A DNA stretch of 17,324 bases from positions 1 through 17,324 of the forward strand of contig JAZMZS010000182.1 of the NCBI GenBank assembly GCA_045586105.1, written 5' to 3'. The translations under genes were made by a program, and so were the position numbers. Below are positions 7,145 through 12,616 of the stretch, piece after piece. This stretch comes from JAZMZS01 sp045586105 (GTDB taxonomy: Bacteria; Bacillota; Clostridia; Oscillospirales; CAG-272). The stretch's first letter is position 1, and every line of letters begins with the position of its first letter. Under the pieces are notes generated by a model. That model saw nothing but the letters and a program-made list of their open reading frames with translations, searched no databases and was not told the DNA's origin.

Positions 7145-8673
7145 TTTTTACCTCTTTTTCTCGGAGGGGGAGAGCCCCACTGCGAGCGTAAATATTCTTT
7201 CGTCCTCGGCGGTGCGTTTCTGTAATCCTCATACATGCTGTCGGTCCATTCAACGTGAGGCGTGACGGCTTCTATGAGGTAACTCTGCGAATCTCTGATA
7301 GCGTGAGCTATGCCGAGCGCTATAACAAGGTCGTCATGCGCTCCTTCCTCTGCTTCCGCTCTCCACTTTGCGTTTCTGACAAAGGTCAGCATCTCGTGGA
7401 TAGTATGCTCGTGATTGATATCCTCGGGATGCTCTCTCACATGGCGGACAAGTCCCGCAATCAGAAGCGGTCTTGTCTTGGAATCCGTGCGGAAGCCGAA
7501 CGCCTGCACCGTCTTGTGTGTATAATTATCCACCGTCTCACGCACGTACTGCTTCGGGTACCGTAGTCTTTCAAGCTCGCGCACGGGATAGGTGGAGAAG
7601 TTAGTCTCGACGCCTATGAGCGCATCGTTGTAATAACAACCGAGGCAGTACATCTGACGTGCGTATTCGTCCTCGTCGAGCTTAGCGCGCCACAGTACAG
7701 CGACCTGCTCGCCCGTCGAGTTGTCGATAACCTGACCGACACATGCGTCGGAGCCGTCTCCCGCCGTATCTCCGCCGATAACGTACGGGTGTCCGGGTTC
7801 TGCGTCCTTGAATATTCTTATCATGCCCGAAGATGCCTCTTCCCACGAGTATGATGCTATACGGTCCGCTGCATCAAGAACGTAAGAGAACGCGCCGCGC
7901 TTCACAGGGGGAACAAGCTGACCGAGACGGACGGACAGCGCCTGACCGTCGAACACCGTATCACCGGTAACACCCCATTGACCAAGGCAGTATACGGTGT
8001 AGTAATACGGATTTGTCTCTCGGAATGCCTCAAGCGTTTCTATCGCTTCGTGCGATAGAAAGGGATTGTCCCGATACGTTGTCTCACTGACTCGCGCTCG
8101 GGGATCCTCGCGGTCGAAAAACCGACGTTTGAGCCAGTGTATGACTGAGATCGGGTTAAATGTTATTATGATCTGCTTGTAATACGGCGTTTCGTCGCGC
8201 ATACGAATGTCAAGCTGGTCAAAATCGGCTTCAAGCAGCTCACTTGCCTCCTCGATCCAGATACACGTGATATGATAAATAGATTTGAGCTTTTCGGGGT
8301 CGTCTATTCCCGAGAAAAGGATCTCGCTCCCGGTACCCGAAAAGCGTATTGAGAGATCCGATTTGTTGACTGTGTAATCCCGCCCCTGTACAAGCTCGGA
8401 GTAATTCTCCGCAAGCTGTCCGAGAAGCTGTCTCCAGCAGCTCTGCTTAAGCGTTTTGCCTACCTTACGAACGACGAGGATCCTGTGTCCTCGCTCGGTC
8501 AACGCCCTCTCAAGTATTTTTCTCCCGGCGAATATACTCTTTCCGGAACCGCCTCCGCCCTTGAGAACGAGGTATCTGTGCCGATCGGCGAACAGAGGAA
8601 GAAAAGCAGGTACCGTCGTGCGCTTAAGATACGTGTACCACTCGAGAATGCCGAGAGTGCTGTCTATGTTCAC
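7141..8673 (-). CDS. terL: Terminase large subunit (ATPase and nuclease)
   Basis: The product is 510 aa. The start is GTG 8673, overlapping the small-terminase stop (GTGA). The ATPase domain shows Walker A 'LKGGGGSGKS' (37-46), Walker B 'CIWIEEASEL' (137-146) with the catalytic Glu, and the coupling motif 'ITFNPIS' (171-177). The RNase-H-like nuclease domain shows 'IGGDTAGDGSDACVG' (300-314, Asp303), 'ALIGVETN' (352-359, Glu357) and 'HDDLVIALGIAHA' (447-459, Asp448/449), the three acidic metal-binding sites of TerL. It cuts concatemeric DNA and pumps it into the procapsid through the portal encoded next. All key residues are present, so it should be active. An exact 10-bp hairpin lies inside the gene at 8037-8061. 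Confidence 0.95.
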   Translation of the reverse strand: MNIDSTLGILEWYTYLKRTTVPAFLPLFADRHRYLVLKGGGGSGKSIFAGRKILERALTERGHRILVVRKVGKTLKQSCWRQLLGQLAENYSELVQGRDYTVNKSDLSIRFSGTGSEILFSGIDDPEKLKSIYHITCIWIEEASELLEADFDQLDIRMRDETPYYKQIIITFNPISVIHWLKRRFFDREDPRARVSETTYRDNPFLSHEAIETLEAFRETNPYYYTVYCLGQWGVTGDTVFDGQALSVRLGQLVPPVKRGAFSYVLDAADRIASYSWEEASSGMIRIFKDAEPGHPYVIGGDTAGDGSDACVGQVIDNSTGEQVAVLWRAKLDEDEYARQMYCLGCYYNDALIGVETNFSTYPVRELERLRYPKQYVRETVDNYTHKTVQAFGFRTDSKTRPLLIAGLVRHVREHPEDINHEHTIHEMLTFVRNAKWRAEAEEGAHDDLVIALGIAHAIRDSQSYLIEAVTPHVEWTDSMYEDYRNAPPRTKEYLRSQWGSPPPRKRGKK

Positions 8674-9143
8674 TCTTTAATTCCTTGGCGCAGAGCCTCT
8701 ATTCTTTTGAGTTTTTCCTCAAGGGGAAGCTCCGTACTTGAACTCACGGCGGCTACCTTGGCAGATTCTTCGTCTATTCCGAGATGCCGCGCATCCTTCC
8801 AACCGTGATTGTTCATCAGATTGAACTTGATTCCGTCGACCTTTTCCCGAATAAGCAGTTCCCTCTCGGCATAAGCCTCAAGCTCGCCCTTGATCTCAGC
8901 GTACGCATCTGGGTATACCGCCTTGTATGACTGCACAAGCGTCTGCTTGTTTATACCGAGGTGACGCGCCCAGTCGGCAGTGTTCGGAGGAACAGCATAC
9001 TCGACAGTAACGATGGGCTCTCCGCGCACGTTGAGGACGGGCGTACCGCCTGCCATCATTGGCTTTTTATACTTGATCGAATCTATGTATTCGCGGCTCT
9101 TTTTCAGGAACGCTTTTTCCGTCTTGTATTTTCTTTGTGGCAC
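8670..9143 (-). CDS. terS: Terminase small subunit
   Basis: The product is 157 aa. The start is GTG 9143, giving MPQRKYKTEKAF, with GGGGAGGTGAGG in front. An ATG two bases upstream is out of frame. Residues about 52-77 ('PNTADWARHLGINKQTLVQS') form a helix-turn-helix of the type small terminases use to bind packaging sites. The middle 'AEIKGELEAYAERELLIREK' is the oligomerisation helix, and 'GIKFNLMNNHGWKDARHLGI' is a common TerS C-terminal pattern before a variable tail. It recognises phage DNA and loads TerL. As the first gene after the control region at 9144-9344, it could bind that region if packaging starts there. The overlap with terL supports the call. Confidence 0.87.
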   Translation of the reverse strand: MPQRKYKTEKAFLKKSREYIDSIKYKKPMMAGGTPVLNVRGEPIVTVEYAVPPNTADWARHLGINKQTLVQSYKAVYPDAYAEIKGELEAYAERELLIREKVDGIKFNLMNNHGWKDARHLGIDEESAKVAAVSSSTELPLEEKLKRIEALRQGIKE

Positions 9144-9159
9144 ATCCTCACCTCCCCTC

Positions 9160-9195
9160 GGCTATAATCATAACAAAATAAAAAACAAAAGTGCA
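9160..9195 (-). promoter_or_regulatory. Probable late promoter for the head/lysis operon
   Basis: On the minus strand TATGAT (9167-9172) is preceded by TGT, giving an extended -10 (TGnTATGAT). Seventeen bases upstream lies TGCACT (9190-9195), a poor -35. The start point would be near 9160, about 17 nt before the GTG of terS. It sits in the only gap between the early terminator and the late operon. A weak -35 beside repeated upstream sites (9204-9248) suggests dependence on an activator. Confidence 0.45.
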
Positions 9196-9203
9196 TCCCC
9201 CCC

Positions 9204-9248
9204 TAACCGTGCAGATAACGTGCAATAATTTTACTAATATGCACGTTA
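9204..9248. repeat. TAAC(C)GTGCA repeats: two direct and one inverted copy
   Basis: Copy 1 TAACCGTGCA is at 9204-9213. Copy 2 TAACGTGCA is at 9216-9224, its GTGCA core 11 bp (one helical turn) after that of copy 1. Copy 3 is the exact inverted form TGCACGTTA at 9240-9248. Copies 2 and 3 make a perfect 9-bp palindrome around a 15-nt AT-rich loop. A further GTGCA (9191-9195) overlaps the putative late -35. Likely a protein-binding array: a late activator site, a replication origin for the HUH Rep, or a packaging site for TerS. The sequence does not decide among these. Confidence 0.7.
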
Positions 9249-9324
9249 CCGCGGCTCCTGCTCGCACGCACGCGATATAATTTGTTCCCGCGTACACGGG
9301 CGCACATTGGCCCGAGTTGGGATA

Positions 9325-9357
9325 GAAAAAGAAAAAAGGAGCTTCTACAAGCCCCTT
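9325..9357 (-). terminator. Intrinsic terminator ending the early gene run
   Basis: Read on the minus strand, AAGGGGCTT and AAGCTCCTT form a 9-bp stem (one G:U pair) around the loop GTAG (9336-9357), followed at once by a T-rich run with one interruption (down to 9325). The stem includes the stop codon of the gene ending at 9345. This is the best terminator in the window and separates the early and late blocks. Confidence 0.78.
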
Positions 9358-9584
9358 CCTCCTTTGTGTTTTCTGTGATATTTGCGCTCAAGCTGCTCCC
9401 CGATCATACACCCGTCATACTTAGCGTTGCAATATACGTCCATGTACTCAGACTTATGTATGCGCGAACCGAATGCCAGGTGCACGAGAGTGTTGTCAAG
9501 CGGTCCCTCGCAATATATCACGGAGCCGGTATGTCCGCGATAATACGGGCACATCGTACGCTCCGACTGCTGACGTCTCGGCAT
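9345..9584 (-). CDS. Small Cys/His-rich protein, last gene before the late region
   Basis: The product is 79 aa from MPRRQQSERTMCPYYRGH. ATG 9584 overlaps the upstream stop (TAATG) and follows AAGGGAGAGCAATA; a longer reading from 9632 was rejected. The sequence has C12, C28 ('VIYCEG'), C56 ('DVYCNAKYD') and C63 ('DGCMIG'), with basic ends ('LERKYHRKHKGGRG'), so a small zinc-binding domain is likely. From memory, proteins of the form 'MCPYYR...CEG...FC...C.....LE.KY' are frequent before the terminase genes in clostridial phages. Function is unknown. A late transcription regulator acting on the adjacent control region would fit the position, but that is inference. The early terminator overlaps its 3' end. 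Confidence 0.75.
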   Translation of the reverse strand: MPRRQQSERTMCPYYRGHTGSVIYCEGPLDNTLVHLAFGSRIHKSEYMDVYCNAKYDGCMIGEQLERKYHRKHKGGRGL

Positions 9585-9913
9585 TATTGCTCTCCCTTCG
9601 GTTTGTATACGTGCTTCTGTCTGATCGTGCAATACTCATAGTCGGGACACGGTGCCAAATAGTCCTGCACACCCTCGCTCTTGTTTGGTGTGCCGTCGCA
9701 GAAATGACTAAGACCGTATCTGCAGATTCTTGTCAATAAATTCAGCTTCGTAGCATGCGTTATTTCGTTCGTCTCCTCGATAGGATCCTTTATGTACTTT
9801 GAGACTTTGAGCCTTAACTCCACATTTTCAGTCTCAAGCTTTTGGTTGCGGCGGCTGAGTCTGTCGACCTCTTTTCGAAGACAGTTAAGCTCATCAACTT
9901 CCTTGCTTCTCAT
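9584..9913 (-). CDS. Coiled-coil protein with Cys-rich C-terminus
   Basis: The product is 109 aa; ATG 9913 lies 4 nt after the stop of the 29-aa gene. Residues 5-40 ('LNCLRKEVDRLSRRNQKLET' and 'VELRLKVSKYI') have leucines at heptad spacing with Arg/Glu-rich flanks, a dimerising coiled coil. Residues 60-105 contain 'LTRICRYGLSHFCDG' and 'APCPDYEYCTIRQKH', four Cys and nearby His that could hold a metal. No family is recognised with certainty. The combination of a leucine zipper and a possible zinc site, next to the late control region, makes a DNA-binding regulator conceivable but unproven. The stop overlaps the next start, so the two are probably coupled. Confidence 0.72.
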   Translation of the reverse strand: MRSKEVDELNCLRKEVDRLSRRNQKLETENVELRLKVSKYIKDPIEETNEITHATKLNLLTRICRYGLSHFCDGTPNKSEGVQDYLAPCPDYEYCTIRQKHVYKPKGEQ

Positions 9914-9919
9914 CCCTGC

Positions 9920-10009
9920 TCACCTCGCTAAAACAATGACAAATGCACAATAGAGATAAAATATTAAAAGTGTAACTATCATAGCTATGAGTAAGTATTT
10001 GTCTTTCAT
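9920..10009 (-). CDS. Single-pass membrane peptide (29 aa)
   Basis: ATG 10009 overlaps the previous stop (ATGA) and is preceded by AAGGAGAAATGGTAA, a fair ribosome-binding site; TGA is at 9920-9922. The product begins MKDKYLLIAMIVTLLIFYLY and ends CAFVIVLAR, so almost the whole chain is one hydrophobic helix with Lys at the N-terminus and Arg at the C-terminus. Such short genes escape most gene finders. The tight packing between ATGA-coupled neighbours argues for reality. Function is unknown: a membrane toxin-like peptide, a holin-like peptide, or a partner of the 46-aa membrane protein encoded just upstream. Confidence 0.58.
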   Translation of the reverse strand: MKDKYLLIAMIVTLLIFYLYCAFVIVLAR

Positions 10010-10146
10010 TTACCATTTCTCCTTCTCGTGTATATCCACGCTATTAGCCATACCACGCTCACCGACGCGAGCACCGCTAAGCATATACTGATAAGCTCAA
10101 GCAGTACCCACGGCATCACATATATTAACATCAGCACCGCTTTCAT
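10006..10146 (-). CDS. Small membrane protein (46 aa)
   Basis: ATG 10146 overlaps the preceding stop (ATGA) and follows AAAGGAAAGAAAA; TGA is at 10006-10008. The product begins MKAVLMLIYVMPWVLLELIS, continues with another hydrophobic stretch (ICLAVLASVSVVWLIAWIY) and ends with TRRRNGK. Hydrophobic residues run from 4 to 39, enough for one long or two short membrane helices, with a positively charged cytoplasmic tail. There is no known domain. The pair of coupled tiny membrane genes inside an otherwise replication-related run suggests a membrane task such as superinfection exclusion or an early membrane effect; this is inference. Confidence 0.62.
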   Translation of the reverse strand: MKAVLMLIYVMPWVLLELISICLAVLASVSVVWLIAWIYTRRRNGK

Positions 10147-10415
10147 TTTTCTTTCCTTTCTCGGCGCGAACAATAGTCATTATCATCCGTTCTGTCGTGG
10201 TATATCGTGTCGGTATCGTGATATCCGTCGTAATCACGATCAATATACTCCTCGTAATACATAGGGCATCTGAAGGTCCCGCGATGTTCGCACTCACAGC
10301 ACAAAACCGTTTCGGAAGGTATCTCGGCAAAAGAATCAACCAATTCCGACAAGGGGATATCAAACCTTTCGCTAATAATCTCTGCAGCTGTGGAGGCGTC
10401 AATGTGTTTTGGCAT
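10143..10415 (-). CDS. Small Cys-rich, Asp/Tyr-rich protein
   Basis: The product is 90 aa from MPKHIDASTAAEIISERF. ATG 10415 is preferred over a GTG one codon earlier. The N-terminal third is helical. 'LCCECEHRGTFRCPMYYEE' (about 38-56) holds four Cys and one His, a likely zinc knuckle. The C-terminal third ('YDGYHDTDTIYHDRTDDND') is rich in Asp, Tyr and His and ends 'YCSRRERKEK'. From memory, short proteins with this Cys pattern are common in clostridial phages; their function is unknown. It follows the preceding gene by 3 nt and its stop overlaps the next start, so it belongs to the same operon. Confidence 0.72.
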   Translation of the reverse strand: MPKHIDASTAAEIISERFDIPLSELVDSFAEIPSETVLCCECEHRGTFRCPMYYEEYIDRDYDGYHDTDTIYHDRTDDNDYCSRRERKEK

Positions 10416-10418
10416 CAC

Positions 10419-10661
10419 TCACCGCCCCCTCTCCGCGTTTGTATATTCTATACCGTATGCCTGCGCTATGATACTGTTCGGGTAGACGATACATTCGATC
10501 TCGTCGGGATCGATATCGATACAGGCAGGGCGCGCCTGAACGCTTCGAGCTGATACCCTCTCGGCGTGTGCGTACTTATGTATAGCGCGTTTCGGGGATG
10601 GAGCTATAATGTACAGTCCTCTCAACTCTCCGCGCACGTGGCAAAAATACAGTTTATTCAT
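10419..10661 (-). CDS. Hypothetical protein (80 aa)
   Basis: ATG 10661 overlaps the end of the DUF3310 gene by 8 nt; GAGGCGGTAAAAG stands in front. The sequence, 'MNKLYFCHVRGELRGLYIIA' then 'PSPKRAIHKYAHAERVSA', looks like a compact alpha/beta protein with a mid-chain basic helix, followed by 'IDPDEIECIVYPNSIIAQAY'. The alternation of short strands and an 'A..KA...Y.....V' helix is reminiscent of small phage proteins of unknown function. No membrane segment, metal site or catalytic motif was seen. Tight overlap with its neighbour supports it being a real gene. Confidence 0.7.
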   Translation of the reverse strand: MNKLYFCHVRGELRGLYIIAPSPKRAIHKYAHAERVSARSVQARPACIDIDPDEIECIVYPNSIIAQAYGIEYTNAERGR

Positions 10662-11010
10662 CTTTTACCGCCTCGCTCTCTACGATCTCGCAATAACGGT
10701 TAAGATACCAACGCGCCTTTTCTATATCTTTTGTCGGGTTTTTATGCTTCTGTCTGCAGCGCCAGAGGTACTTGAAGGCATTGAGAACGCAAAAAGCCTT
10801 CACCGCTTCCGCGCCGAAGATCTCAAGCATTACCTCGATACACTCATATTTTCCGGCGTAATGCGGCGGGTGATTCACGTCGTCCCTCTTGACTGATTTA
10901 TCAGCGCCGATCTCTTCCTCAAAGCTGTGACACACGACCTTGTGATTTACGCTGAGCTCGGGCTCAAGCTCGCACTTTCCGCGCTTTTTGCATTTTTGAC
11001 ATTTATTCAT
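10654..11010 (-). CDS. DUF3310 protein with N-terminal Cys cluster
   Basis: The product is 118 aa from MNKCQKCKKRGKCELEPE. ATG 11010 follows AAAGGGAGAAAAGC; a longer reading to 11100 would lie mostly inside rep. Residues 4-27 hold C4, C7, C13 and C27, a possible zinc site. Residues 46-110 are the DUF3310 core: 'NHPPHYAGKYECIEVMLEIF', 'VLNAFKYLWRCRQKHKNPTK' and 'DIEKARWYLNRY'. DUF3310 is frequent in phages, and the T7 nucleotide kinase gp1.7 is, as far as I recall, related; whether this clostridial branch is enzymatic is unknown. Position directly after rep places it in the replication module. It overlaps rep by 8 nt and the next gene by 8 nt. Confidence 0.87.
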   Translation of the reverse strand: MNKCQKCKKRGKCELEPELSVNHKVVCHSFEEEIGADKSVKRDDVNHPPHYAGKYECIEVMLEIFGAEAVKAFCVLNAFKYLWRCRQKHKNPTKDIEKARWYLNRYCEIVESEAVKDE

Positions 11011-11812
11011 GCTTTTCTCCCTTTCGTTTTCGTCGTTTTTTTGTATTGGCAAATACCGCATCGGCACGGTACATCTTAACGTGGATATAATAACCGCCAT
11101 TCACTTCGTTATAGAACGGCTTTGCCTCGGAGAGATAGTAACCCTCGTAGATATCCTCGAAGGCGCGGCGACTCTCCGCGTCATAAGTAGCAAGCGCCTG
11201 CACTTTGCGCTGAGACAGTTTACCGTCCCGCACCTTTGGCTCCGGCTGTATAAGGTTCTTCGACGCGCACCACCGCTTGCGGAACACAAGCTCGTCCTTG
11301 TGTGCGCGGAACTGCTTAGTCACGTATCTCGCAAGCCCCTCGACACCGTTCTCGTTAAACTGCAGCTGTCGGCAGTTTGCGTATCCGTACCCCCACAAGC
11401 GTTCAAGCGCGGTACGGTCCATCCCCCCGGACAAAGTTACGTGATGATGATACCGAGTACCGCCGATACCGCCCTCGGTAACGTATATGTATTTGAACTC
11501 AATGCCAAGCTTCTGATATCTGCGCTTGACTCGTCGCAGGAAGTTCTGCACGTCACGAGCCGCCTCTTCGTCCGATTCGGGCAAATTCTCAGGAGCATAC
11601 GTGAGATGTATCTCGTAATCTCTTCCGTTGAAATTCACGTGAAGAAGTCGGACAAGCTTCTGCTCCGCATTATGCTCGTTGAGCTTCGCCTGCACCTCAG
11701 ACGTAGGCTTTGCACGCTTGCCTCGGCTCTGCGCTTTTCGGAATACGGGAAAGATGTTGACCTCAAGGTACTCTCCGCACTCGTATATCTGCTCTCTGTA
11801 TAGACATCTCAT
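11003..11812 (-). CDS. HUH endonuclease, rolling-circle replication initiator
   Basis: The product is 269 aa; ATG 11812 follows AGAGGAGCGGGAAAA. Three HUH motifs are in order: motif 1 'YEIHLTYAPEN' (66-76), motif 2 'RYHHHVTLSGG' (120-130) with metal-binding H122 and H124, and motif 3 'GLARYVTKQFR' (159-169) with the single presumed nicking tyrosine Y163 and K166. A conserved 'RKRWCASKNL' (178-187) follows, as in plasmid and phage rolling-circle Reps. The N-terminal 60 residues are basic, and the C-terminus ends in a Lys/Arg-rich tail. It should nick one strand at an origin, link to the 5' end, and let host helicase and polymerase extend the 3' end. No phage polymerase, helicase or primase is seen in the window, which fits. 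The single Tyr resembles plasmid-type Reps more than the two-Tyr P2 gpA type. Confidence 0.87.
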   Translation of the reverse strand: MRCLYREQIYECGEYLEVNIFPVFRKAQSRGKRAKPTSEVQAKLNEHNAEQKLVRLLHVNFNGRDYEIHLTYAPENLPESDEEAARDVQNFLRRVKRRYQKLGIEFKYIYVTEGGIGGTRYHHHVTLSGGMDRTALERLWGYGYANCRQLQFNENGVEGLARYVTKQFRAHKDELVFRKRWCASKNLIQPEPKVRDGKLSQRKVQALATYDAESRRAFEDIYEGYYLSEAKPFYNEVNGGYYIHVKMYRADAVFANTKKRRKRKGEKHE

Positions 11813-11836
11813 TTTTCCCGCTCCTCTTACTTTTGT

Positions 11837-12229
11837 TTATCCGCTGTTAACTTCATTTGCTATGCTTGAAGTAAGCTCGAACACGCTGTTATATAACGCT
11901 GTCCTCAAATACACCCGCTTGTTACGGATGGGATACTGCACCTTGTTATAGTTATCAAGTACAAGCTCCGCGTGTTCAAAGCTTACACACCGAAGCACCT
12001 CCGCAACCAGACCCGCGTACAGCTTCTCGCCGCTGACGTAGATCTCGGTGTCCGGGTGCATAGCGTACACCTCTGCGATTATTGCACACAGTTCTCTCGC
12101 CTGCGCCACGAGAAAAGGTCTGTTGATCTCGAACTCCGAGATATCGATCTGCTCTGCCGACGCTCTGACAAGGTCCGAAAATGAGGACTTGACAGACTGA
12201 CGGACAGACTCGTTTTGTTTATCTTTCAT
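11837..12229 (-). CDS. DUF6017-like protein, probable replication accessory
   Basis: The product is 130 aa from MKDKQNESVRQSVKSS. ATG 12229 follows GGGTGAAAAAA; a longer reading to 12298 lacks a good ribosome-binding site. The N-terminal 35 residues are polar. Residues 45-125 resemble the C-terminal DUF6017 domain of RepA_N-type plasmid and conjugative-element initiators: 'EIYVSGEKLYAGLVAEVLRC' matches the 'I....v....V..rf.kl' stretch, and 'VSFEHAELVLDNYNK' then 'YPIRNKRVYLRTALYNSVFE' matches 'l...Hi..Vld....t.IrN.k.YlltaLYN'. In RepA_N proteins this end is thought to contact the host replication machinery. Here it stands alone directly before the HUH Rep, suggesting a partner that recruits host factors (inference). 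The family call is from pattern memory. Confidence 0.62.
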   Translation of the reverse strand: MKDKQNESVRQSVKSSFSDLVRASAEQIDISEFEINRPFLVAQARELCAIIAEVYAMHPDTEIYVSGEKLYAGLVAEVLRCVSFEHAELVLDNYNKVQYPIRNKRVYLRTALYNSVFELTSSIANEVNSG

Positions 12230-12334
12230 TTTTTTCACCCGTAAAATTTTTTTGGTCGTTAAGTTATTATTCAATACGAGAGCTCGAAAAAGAGACATAG
12301 CTCTTTCTTTTTTTGGACATATATAATATATAGG

Positions 12335-12373
12335 ATTATACGGCTATACGAGGGCAGTGTTATTGCCCTCGTA
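12335..12373 (-). promoter_or_regulatory. Promoter overlapped by a perfect palindrome, before the DUF6017/rep genes
   Basis: On the minus strand TATAAT (12335-12340, full consensus) lies 17 bp after ATAACA (12358-12363, four of six -35 matches). The -35 sits in the loop of an exact 10-bp palindrome, TACGAGGGCA (12347-12356) and TGCCCTCGTA (12364-12373). The transcript would start near 12328 with a leader of about 100 nt. A regulator on the palindrome would block the promoter, and the AT-rich run at 12317-12340 could also be part of an origin. No T-run follows on the minus strand, so it is not an ordinary terminator. Confidence 0.5.
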
Positions 12374-12394
12374 TTTTCTCAGACGTCTGCGAAT

Positions 12395-12607
12395 TTATGC
12401 TTCTGCAAATATGTTCTTGACAGGTGCCATCGTCACAGAATGACCGCACCTGTCAGCAAGCTCCGCAGACACGCATACGCGGCCGTTTATCCGTCTGTAT
12501 ACGATCGCGGAGATATAACTGTATCGAGTATTGATGTGTCGGTAATCATCCTTGTGTATTATAGGAGCACCCGAAAAAAAAGCCTCTTTTGCCTCTTCGT
12601 TGGTCAC
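12395..12607 (-). CDS. Small conserved-looking protein of unknown function (70 aa)
   Basis: GTG 12607 lies 9 nt after the DUF3102 stop, with GTGAGGTGAAAAC as ribosome-binding site. The product starts MTNEEAKEAFFSGAPIIHKD and continues 'YSYISAIVYRRINGRVCVSA' and 'HSVTMAPVKNIFAEA'. The form, a short helix followed by a curved beta-sheet of four or five strands, is one I recall from small clostridial phage proteins that carry 'PVIH....Y..I.A.IYRR......VS.EL.D...HSVT.'. Function is unknown. It has no metal site or membrane segment. It is the last gene before the palindromic promoter region and could, by position, be its regulator, although no DNA-binding motif is visible. Confidence 0.7.
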   Translation of the reverse strand: MTNEEAKEAFFSGAPIIHKDDYRHINTRYSYISAIVYRRINGRVCVSAELADRCGHSVTMAPVKNIFAEA

Positions 12608-12616
12608 GTTTTCACC

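Noticed and set aside
9297..9314. Short inverted repeat CGGGC / GCCCG
   Set aside because: Only 5 bp long in GC-rich sequence and overlapping another short one (9287-9300); too weak to call a feature.
11011..11100. N-terminal extension of the DUF3310 protein
   Set aside because: It lies inside the rep gene and lacks a ribosome-binding site, whereas 11010 has a good one.
11009..11803. Open plus-strand frame of 264 codons opposite rep
   Set aside because: It covers the HUH Rep almost fully, a typical codon-bias shadow; the Rep motifs settle the strand.
12347..12373. Palindrome read as an intrinsic terminator of the upstream genes
   Set aside because: On the minus strand the stem is followed by mixed sequence, not a T-run; only the plus strand has a short TTTT, where there are no genes.
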